A stretch of DNA of 48,853 bases, from NCBI GenBank assembly GCA_910584875.1, contig CAJUDA010000026.1:1-48853 (forward strand), written 5' to 3'. Made by a program: the position numbers and the translations under genes. The stretch is from an uncultured Eubacterium sp. GTDB lineage: Bacteria > Bacillota > Clostridia > Lachnospirales > Lachnospiraceae. Below the pieces are notes generated by a model. That model was not told where the DNA came from, did no database searches, and saw only the letters and a list, made by a program, of their open reading frames with translations. Below are positions 43,853-48,853 of this stretch, piece after piece (within the stretch, counting starts at the first letter, position 1; each line of letters opens with the position of its first letter).

Positions 43853-45190
43853 ATGGCGAAAACACGTATTCAATTATCCGATCATTTTACATACAAAAGA
43901 TTAATAAGGTTTGTCCTGCCGTCCATCATCATGATGATATTCACCTCTGTCTATGGAGTGGTAGACGGGCTTTTTGTTTCTAATTATGCGGGAAAGGCTG
44001 CCTTTGCCGCAGTGAATCTGATCATGCCGGTACCGGTCCTTCTTGGGGCGCTGGGTTTTATGCTTGGTACCGGAGGGAGCGCCATTGTGGCGAAAACGCT
44101 GGGCGAGGGGAAAAAGGGACTGGCAAACCAGTATTTCTCTATGCTGGTAGTTGTGGCATTTATCGGTGCGGCAGTGCTTGCTGTCATGGGTGTGATCCTG
44201 ATGCGTCCGCTGGCAGTTCTTTTGGGTGCAGATGGAGAGATGCTCGGGTATTGTGTGACGTACGGCCGCATTATCCTGATCTCGTTACCCTTTTTTGCCC
44301 TGCAGAATATATTTCAGAGCTTTCTGGTGACGGCAGAGCGTCCGTCACTGGGGTTGAAGGTGACCATTGCAGCCGGAGTGACAAATATGGTACTGGATTT
44401 TCTTTTTGTAGGAGTGCTGCGTCTGGGAGTAGTGGGGGCAGGGACTGCGACGGTCATCAGTGAGATTGTGGGAGGCTGTGTGCCGCTCATTTATTTTTTG
44501 CGCCCCAATACAAGCCTGCTCCGCCTGCAGAGGCCAAAGATCGCCTGGCGTATACTGGGACATGCCTGTGCCAACGGTTCTTCAGAATTGATGTCCAATA
44601 TATCCATGTCGCTTGTCAATATGCTCTATAATATCCAGTTGATGCGGTTTGCCGGGGAAAATGGTGTGGCGGCATATGGCACGATCATGTATGTAAACTT
44701 TTTTTTTGTAGCGGTATTCATCGGTTACTCGATCGGGACGGCACCAGTGGTGGGATTTCATTATGGAGCGCAGAATCAGGAAGAGCTGCGCAATGTGTTC
44801 CGCAAGAGCCTGCGTCTGATCTTTTTTGCGGGGATCGCCATGACTGTTCTGGGGCTGCTTCTCTCCGGCGTGCTGGCAAAGGTCTTTGTCGGATATGACA
44901 GTGAGCTTATGGAACTGACCAAAAGGGGATTTCGTATTTATTGCTCGGCATTTCTTATTATGGGATTCAATATTTACGGGTCTGCTTTTTTCACCGCACT
45001 GGGAAGCGGACTGGTCTCTGCCCTGATCTCATTCCTGCGGACGCTGGTATTCCAGGTGATGGCAGTGCTCTTGCTTCCTGTTTTTCTTGGACTTGACGGG
45101 ATCTGGCTTGCCATCCTGGCAGCAGAGCTTCTGGCACTGATCGTGACAGGGAGTCTTCTTGCCGGCAGAAGAAAGAAATACCATTACTAG
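43853..45190 (+). CDS. MATE-family efflux transporter 1
   Basis: A 445-residue protein with twelve predicted membrane helices in two homologous halves. The MATE hallmarks are visible: FVSNYAGKAAFAAVNL near the start of half one and GYSIGTAPVVGFHYGAQNQEE before half two. It exports cationic drugs or metabolites with Na+ or H+. AGGAGA precedes the ATG. Its stop codon TAG is the first part of hairpin repeat copy B. A second MATE gene follows; the two are only distant paralogues. Confidence 0.92.
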   Translation: MAKTRIQLSDHFTYKRLIRFVLPSIIMMIFTSVYGVVDGLFVSNYAGKAAFAAVNLIMPVPVLLGALGFMLGTGGSAIVAKTLGEGKKGLANQYFSMLVVVAFIGAAVLAVMGVILMRPLAVLLGADGEMLGYCVTYGRIILISLPFFALQNIFQSFLVTAERPSLGLKVTIAAGVTNMVLDFLFVGVLRLGVVGAGTATVISEIVGGCVPLIYFLRPNTSLLRLQRPKIAWRILGHACANGSSELMSNISMSLVNMLYNIQLMRFAGENGVAAYGTIMYVNFFFVAVFIGYSIGTAPVVGFHYGAQNQEELRNVFRKSLRLIFFAGIAMTVLGLLLSGVLAKVFVGYDSELMELTKRGFRIYCSAFLIMGFNIYGSAFFTALGSGLVSALISFLRTLVFQVMAVLLLPVFLGLDGIWLAILAAELLALIVTGSLLAGRRKKYHY

Positions 45191-45224
45191 CTCAACGGCG
45201 GGTTCAAATTGGCACCGTTGAGCT
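45189..45224 (+). repeat. Hairpin repeat, copy B
   Basis: Core CGGGTTCAAATTGGCA (45199-45214) lies between AGCTCAACGG and CCGTTGAGCT, a perfect 10-bp stem (extendable to 12 with a G-T pair). It overlaps the MATE 1 stop and ends 20 bases before the MATE 2 ATG. Confidence 0.85.
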
Positions 45225-45244
45225 GGCAGAAAGAGGAGATTAAG

Positions 45245-46615
45245 ATGGAAAAGGTACAGGAAGCGAATCCGTTGGAAACAGAACCGGTCGGAATACTTTT
45301 GCGCAGATTTGCGGTGCCCAGTATTATATCTATGCTCGTTGGTTCGCTATACAATATTGTGGATCAGTTTTTTATCGGGCAGAAGGTCGGGGAACTGGGC
45401 AATGCGGCGACCAATATTGCCTTTCCCCTTAATACGCTGTGTATCGCAACCGCACTTATTTTCGGGGTTGGCGGCGCGTCTGCCTTTAACCTGTCGATGG
45501 GTGGTGGACGTAAGAAAAAAGCGGTCCGTTTTATGGGGAATGCGGCATCCATGCTGTTTTTAAGCGGTGTTGCCATTACACTTGTTACTCTTGTATTTCT
45601 GCGCCCGCTGATGCTGTTTTTTGGATCGCCGGATCATGTGCTTGGGTATGCCATGGAATATACCAGAGTGGCGGCGCTGGGATTTCCTTTTTTGCTGTTG
45701 TCGACCGGCGGCGGTCATCTGCTCCGTGCGGATGGCAGACCGGGTATGACGATGACCTGTAATCTGACGGGTGCTGTGGTGAACACGGTACTGGATGCCC
45801 TGTTTGTCTTTGTCTTTGAATGGGGGATGCAGGGAGCGGCTCTTGCTACGGCACTGGGGCAGATCGTGGCTGCCATGCTGGTCGTGTGGGGGCTGAAACA
45901 CTGCAGGACCGTGAAGCTGGAGAAGAAGCATCTGATCCCGAATTTTCATTATGTAATAAAGATTCTGTCACTGGGATTCGCCAACTGGGTCAATCAGGTG
46001 GCGATGATGGTAGTACAGATCATTATGAACCAGTCGCTAAAGTATTACGGTTCCCGGTCTGTCTATGGGGAGTCTGTCCCTATCGCCTGTTCCGGGATCA
46101 TTATGAAGGTGAATATGCTGTTTATGTCTTTTGTGATCGGACTGTCCCAGGGGCTGCAGCCGATCGCCGGATTTAATTATGGGGCAAAAAATTATGCCCG
46201 GGTCCGGGAGGCATATCACAGAGCGATTCTCTGCGGCGCTTCTCTGGCTGTTATTGCTTTTTTGGTGTTTCAGATCTTTCCACGGCAGATCATATCTGTT
46301 TTTGGGAGTGGTTCGGAGGTGTATTTTCAGTTTGCAGAGAATTATTTTCACATATTTTTATTCTTTACCTTTGTAAATTTTATGCAGCCCATCAGTTCCA
46401 ACTTTTTTACGGCGATCGGAAAACCGGTGCGGGGAGCTTTTCTCGCCCTGACAAGGCAGATTCTGTTTCTGCTTCCGCTCATTGTTGTCCTTCCGCTCTT
46501 TATGGGGATCGACGGGGTGATGTATGCGGGGCCGGCAGCAGATTTCCTGGCGGCGGCTGTGGCGGCTGTGATGGTGCTGCGGGAATTAAAGAGAAGAGAA
46601 TATATAAAACAATGA
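45245..46615 (+). CDS. MATE-family efflux transporter 2
   Basis: A 456-residue MATE protein (ETEPVGILLRRFAVPSIISMLVGSLYNIVDQFFIGQKVGELGNAATNIAFPL; SQGLQPIAGFNYGAKNYARV at the half-two start). Twelve helices predicted. I start at ATG 45245 behind AGAGGAG; the frame from 45209 would run through hairpin copy B and is rejected. The FIGQKVGELGNAATNIA motif resembles the multidrug-type MATE family of Clostridia. Confidence 0.92.
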   Translation: MEKVQEANPLETEPVGILLRRFAVPSIISMLVGSLYNIVDQFFIGQKVGELGNAATNIAFPLNTLCIATALIFGVGGASAFNLSMGGGRKKKAVRFMGNAASMLFLSGVAITLVTLVFLRPLMLFFGSPDHVLGYAMEYTRVAALGFPFLLLSTGGGHLLRADGRPGMTMTCNLTGAVVNTVLDALFVFVFEWGMQGAALATALGQIVAAMLVVWGLKHCRTVKLEKKHLIPNFHYVIKILSLGFANWVNQVAMMVVQIIMNQSLKYYGSRSVYGESVPIACSGIIMKVNMLFMSFVIGLSQGLQPIAGFNYGAKNYARVREAYHRAILCGASLAVIAFLVFQIFPRQIISVFGSGSEVYFQFAENYFHIFLFFTFVNFMQPISSNFFTAIGKPVRGAFLALTRQILFLLPLIVVLPLFMGIDGVMYAGPAADFLAAAVAAVMVLRELKRREYIKQ

Positions 46616-46634
46616 ATGGAGGTCAAAGCGGGTT

Positions 46635-47510
46635 ATGTCATATAAAATAGGAAGAAACGATCCCTGCTGGTGTGGCAGCGGGAGAAAATACAAAACATGT
46701 CACCAGAATTTTGATGCAAGGATACAGGCAGTGGCAGAGCAGGGGCGTCCGGTCCCGTCGCATGAGATCATCAAGAACCCGGAACAGATCGGGAAGATCA
46801 AAGAGAGCTGTAAGATCAATATCGCAGTGCTCGATTACATAGAGAAAAATATCCATGAGGGGATGAATACGGCAGAGATTGACAAGATCGTCTATGATAT
46901 GACGACAGACATGGGCGGGATTCCGGCTCCTCTGAATTATGAGGGTTATCCGTACAGTGTCTGTACTTCGGTGAATGACCAGGTATGCCACGGCTTTCCA
47001 TCAGAGAAGGTAGTGCTGCGGTCCGGGGATATCGTTAATATTGACTGTTCCACGATACTGGATGGGTATTTTTCGGATTCTTCCCGTATGTTCTGTATCG
47101 GTGAGATCAGTCCGGAGAAGCAGAAGCTGGTGGATGTGACGAAAGAATGTGTGGAACTGGGACTCAAAGAGGTGAAGCCCTGGGGAACTCTCGGGGATAT
47201 GGGACAGGCGGTCCATGATCATGCCTATGCCAACGGCTATACGGTCGTCCGGGAGATCGGTGGACATGGCGTGGGGCTGGAGTTTCATGAAGATCCCTGG
47301 GTGAGCTATAATTCTGTCCGCGGACAGGAGATGCTGATGGTGCCGGGGATGATCTTTACGATCGAACCGATGGTAAATATGGGAGGCGTCGAGATCGTGA
47401 CGGATGAAACGAATGGCTGGGAAGTGTATACGAAAGACCATAAGCCATCTGCCCAGTGGGAGATCATGGTACTGGTGACAGAGGATGGCAATGAGGTGCT
47501 GTGCTGGTAG
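46635..47510 (+). CDS. map: type I methionine aminopeptidase with N-terminal SEC-C zinc motif
   Basis: This enzyme removes the initiator methionine from nascent proteins. The 291-residue chain has an N-terminal SEC-C motif (IGRNDPCWCGSGRKYKTCH, residues 5-23), which may dock to ribosomes. The pita-bread catalytic domain has metal ligands Asp and Asp in VNIDCSTILDGYFSDSSRMF, His in GGHGVGLEFHE, Glu in TIEPMVN and Glu in SAQWEIMVLVTEDGN. The start ATG has GGAGG twelve bases upstream, slightly far. It ends the trxA-MATE-map unit. Confidence 0.94.
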   Translation: MSYKIGRNDPCWCGSGRKYKTCHQNFDARIQAVAEQGRPVPSHEIIKNPEQIGKIKESCKINIAVLDYIEKNIHEGMNTAEIDKIVYDMTTDMGGIPAPLNYEGYPYSVCTSVNDQVCHGFPSEKVVLRSGDIVNIDCSTILDGYFSDSSRMFCIGEISPEKQKLVDVTKECVELGLKEVKPWGTLGDMGQAVHDHAYANGYTVVREIGGHGVGLEFHEDPWVSYNSVRGQEMLMVPGMIFTIEPMVNMGGVEIVTDETNGWEVYTKDHKPSAQWEIMVLVTEDGNEVLCW

Positions 47511-47696
47511 GGAAAAATTGATTGAAGAAATAAAAAATAAGCAGTCAAAAAGACATATTGCCCGTTCTATAGGCATGGAATTGGGAGAGAACTGATTTGG
47601 GCAGCAAAAGATATTGCTATGGAAAAGGGATATTCCTTTCTTCAGGTTAAAACTGTTCAAATGGGAATTTATGAAAATTATGATAAAACAAATTTA

Positions 47697-47876
47697 TTTT
47701 ATTCCCGCGAAGGCAAAGTGAGGATGATGCAAGCTTGCTTGCATCATCCGAGCGCGCCCGCGAGGGTCAAATACCCCGCCTCTCTGGGGCGAATCTTGCC
47801 AAGGAACCGAAAGGTTCCTTTAGAGAAACTAGGTCATGCCCCGTTGCCCTGCAGCGGGGTATTTGACTGCAATGCT
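47697..47876 (+). mobile_element. Palindromic element inserted in GNAT remnant
   Basis: About 174-180 bases. The left part has CGCGAAGGCAAAGTGAGG followed by a perfect 12-bp hairpin (GGATGATGCAAG/CTTGCATCATCC) and CCGAGCGCGCCC. Then comes an outer stem GTCAAATACCCCGC (47766-47779)/GCGGGGTATTTGAC (47854-47867, perfect 14 bp) enclosing AAGGAACC-GAAA-GGTTCCTT (47801-47820) with a GAAA tetraloop and a TCTCT/AGAGA pair. It carries no coding capacity of its own. The left ~73 bases recur inverted at 48277-48345. It resembles the class of in-frame palindromic elements known in Rickettsia, by structure only. Confidence 0.7.
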
Positions 47877-47950
47877 GGGTTCAAAGAATTTGAAGTTTTT
47901 CCGATGTTATGGGATGAAAATAATCCATGTCAAATTTATGTAATGGCACT

Positions 47951-47985
47951 TAGCCTGGCGGATTCAAATTGGCGTCGTCGGGCTA
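47951..47985 (+). repeat. Hairpin repeat, copy C
   Basis: Core CGGATTCAAATTGGCG (47959-47974) with arms TAGCCTGGCG (47951-47960) and CGTCGGGCTA (47976-47985), which form a 10-bp stem with two G-T pairs. It lies at the former 3' end of the GNAT remnant. Confidence 0.75.
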
Positions 47986-48117
47986 GGAAGGACGATTGGG
48001 GTGATACTGTCATCTTGAAATCTGTCAATCTGTAAATGATTCTCTAGTGGAAAAATTCCTTAAAATCAAAAATGTTGGCATCAGTTTTATACCTTCCAAC
48101 TTTCTGAATGCTTCTTT

Positions 48118-48229
48118 CAAAATGTGAAAGTCGTTTACAAAATGGGAAGGTCGAATTATATTCGAGCCAAAATACCTAAAAATGTAAAAATTTTTACCAA
48201 AAGTTACAAGAAAATGACCAAAACTTACA
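48118..48229 (+). promoter_or_regulatory. Two pairs of phased direct repeats
   Basis: CAAAATGTGAAAGTCG (48118-48133) and CAAAATGGGAAGGTCG (48138-48153) repeat with a 20-base period. ACCAAAAGTTACA (48196-48208) and ACCAAAACTTACA (48217-48229) repeat with a 21-base period. Two-turn spacing is typical of dimeric activator sites, but no regulator is identified. Confidence 0.4.
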
Positions 48230-48276
48230 TCTATCTTTACATCTGCCTCTTTTTAAGGCATACTGTTGTTGCTAAA

Positions 48277-48345
48277 TGACCTTCGGGTGCGCTCGGATGG
48301 GCAAATTTATTTGTCAATCCTCACTTTGCCTTCGCGCGAATAAAA
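48277..48345 (-). repeat. Inverted partial copy of the palindromic element
   Basis: Read on the reverse strand it matches 47697-47769: TTTTATTCGCGCGAAGG, then GCAAAGTGAGGAT, then a different central stem-loop (CAAAT/ATTTG core), then ATCCGAGCGCACCCG and GGTCA. The flanks are nearly identical; the hairpin sequence is not, but still pairs at about 10 of 12 positions. Confidence 0.75.
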
Positions 48346-48357
48346 CAAAAGCGGGTA

Positions 48358-48428
48358 GTGTATTCATAAAAAACTGGCAGGTGAAAAGAGATCGTATGAA
48401 ACCTGCCAGTCAGGGATCAGTAATACAC
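48358..48428 (+). promoter_or_regulatory. Nested hairpin leader upstream of the RHS gene
   Basis: Outer stem GTGTATT (48358-48364)/AATACAC (48422-48428) encloses ACTGGCAGGT (48373-48382)/ACCTGCCAGT (48401-48410), a perfect 10-bp stem with an 18-base loop. It ends 48 bases before the start codon with no T tract, so a structured leader is more likely than a terminator. Confidence 0.45.
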
Positions 48429-48476
48429 CGAAAAATGAAATGCTGTAGCAGCAGCTGTGGAAGGAGTCCGGAACCT

Positions 48477-48853
48477 ATGAGAAACTTGGGAAAACTATTG
48501 TATGGAATTATAATCGCTGCCATGCTGTGCGGGATGGTTCTGTCCGCAGACGGCAGCATCTGCCGGGCGGCAGGGGAGAACCCTGCCGCAGATGGGAGTT
48601 CCACCATCAGCGAACTACCCACTGTTGACGGGAACCTCACCGTTGGTGAGGTATACAGCACCGCCCTCGAAGCCTCCTACGGCGACACCTTCCGCAGTGT
48701 CTACGAAAACCGCCTCGCCGGATCCCCCCTGGAAGCAGATCCTGCCGATGGGGTGGACCCGGCCACCGGGCACCTCATCCTCACCCGCACCGACCTCACC
48801 CTCGACGGCACCGGCGGCATGGACTTCGAGCTTGCCCGTTACTACGACAGCAA
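48477..48853 (+). CDS. RHS/YD-repeat wall-associated protein, N-terminal part (runs off the window)
   Basis: 125 codons are visible. ATG 48477 has AAGGAG ten bases upstream. A signal peptide spans about 1-32 (LGKLLYGIIIAAMLCGMVLSADG). The segment VDPATGHLILTRTDLTLDGTGGMDFELARYYDS is the conserved entry of RHS-repeat proteins (DUF6531-like), which form large beta-cocoon shells often holding a C-terminal toxin or adhesin. The coding DNA is strikingly GC-rich with C-ending codons, unlike its neighbours, suggesting acquisition. The toxin end is outside the window. Confidence 0.8.
   Translation, partial: MRNLGKLLYGIIIAAMLCGMVLSADGSICRAAGENPAADGSSTISELPTVDGNLTVGEVYSTALEASYGDTFRSVYENRLAGSPLEADPADGVDPATGHLILTRTDLTLDGTGGMDFELARYYDS

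Larger units (their letters stand above)
47541..48035 (+). pseudogene. GNAT acetyltransferase remnant with in-frame palindromic insertion
   Basis: No start: the frame opens after a stop at 47538 and only the second half of the protein remains. Family sequence: HGIGRELIWAAKDIAMEKGYSFLQVKTVQMG (acetyl-CoA site HGIGRE), then YDKTNLFY up to 47702, and GFKEFEVFPMLWDENNPCQIYVMAL from 47877. Between them lie about 174 bases of foreign, palindrome-rich DNA that keep the frame open. The end is altered by hairpin repeat copy C (SLADSNWRRRARKDDW...). So the gene is 5'-truncated and twice interrupted, yet mostly in frame. Confidence 0.75.
48036..48476. other. Repeat-rich intergenic region before the RHS gene
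   Basis: 441 bases with no supported gene. It contains two pairs of direct repeats (48118-48229), the perfect palindrome GTAAAAATTTTTAC (48184-48197), the inverted partial copy of the GNAT insertion element (48277-48345) and a nested hairpin (48358-48428). The left half is AT-rich. Confidence 0.6.

Noticed and set aside
43853..46615. The two MATE genes as a recent tandem duplication
   Set aside because: Their protein sequences differ throughout, with no long shared stretch, so they are old paralogues.
23809..47985. The hairpin repeats could be integron attC sites
   Set aside because: Copy B has GCTCAAC and GTTGAGC ends like attC core boxes, but copies A and C do not, the sites are only about 35 bases long and no integrase is present.
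48036..48240. Direct repeats as a CRISPR array or plasmid origin iterons
   Set aside because: Only two units of each repeat, no spacers of constant length, and no cas or rep gene.

Overview
The window looks like chromosomal DNA of a gut Firmicute of the Clostridia, most likely Lachnospiraceae. This is inferred from moderate GC, strong AGGAGG-type ribosome binding sites, TTGACA/TATAAT promoters, a single-chain Clostridial-type PurL, a SEC-C methionine aminopeptidase, many secreted Big-type (bacterial Ig-like) proteins and heterodimeric ABC exporters. No rRNA, prophage, CRISPR array or complete insertion sequence was seen. One tRNA (Leu, CAG) is present.

Layout. 1-3.5 kb: the tail of an unknown gene, then dTDP-L-rhamnose genes rfbB-rfbD-rfbC and a secreted M15 peptidase. 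3.5-4.8 kb: a reverse-strand peptidoglycan-binding/SpoIID-like protein. 4.9-9.0 kb: MarR regulator plus a heterodimeric ABC exporter in one operon. 9.1-13.6 kb: a Big-domain secreted protein, a small membrane protein, and a reverse operon of a repeat-bearing FapA-like (DUF342) protein with an HD-GYP regulator. 13.7-19.7 kb: tRNA-Leu, a PrsA/SurA-like membrane-anchored protein, purL and maf. 19.9-26.4 kb: a surface-protein cluster with a subtilisin fused to a phospholipase-C-like domain, two tandem paralogous LRR lipoproteins, another lipoprotein and a Big-domain protein. 26.7-30.9 kb: a GNAT acetyltransferase and a second heterodimeric ABC exporter. 31.2-33.8 kb: a decaying patch (frameshifted secreted hydrolase, AraC regulator with a stop codon and a frameshift, fragment of a Big-domain protein). 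33.8-38.9 kb: two potassium-uptake systems back to back (TrkA-TrkH and KtrB-KtrA). 38.9-41.5 kb: a TetM/EF-G-like GTPase carrying a C-terminal NYN (Rae1/YacP-like) nuclease domain. 41.6-43.4 kb: a chemoreceptor. 43.5-47.5 kb: trxA, two MATE transporters and map. 47.5-48.9 kb: a GNAT remnant containing a palindromic insertion, repeat-rich intergenic DNA and the start of a GC-rich RHS/YD-repeat wall protein.

The most interesting items are: (1) the ribosomal GTPase-NYN nuclease fusion, which would deliver an mRNA endonuclease to the ribosome; (2) a short hairpin repeat with a constant loop and variable, self-complementary arms, found three times at gene 3' ends; (3) a separate palindromic element inserted in frame in a GNAT remnant, with an inverted partial copy about 0.6 kb away whose central stem differs in sequence but still folds; (4) ten tandem ~26-residue repeats fused to a FapA-like domain beside an HD-GYP protein; and (5) a duplicated lipoprotein that carried along the 3' end of the upstream protease gene.
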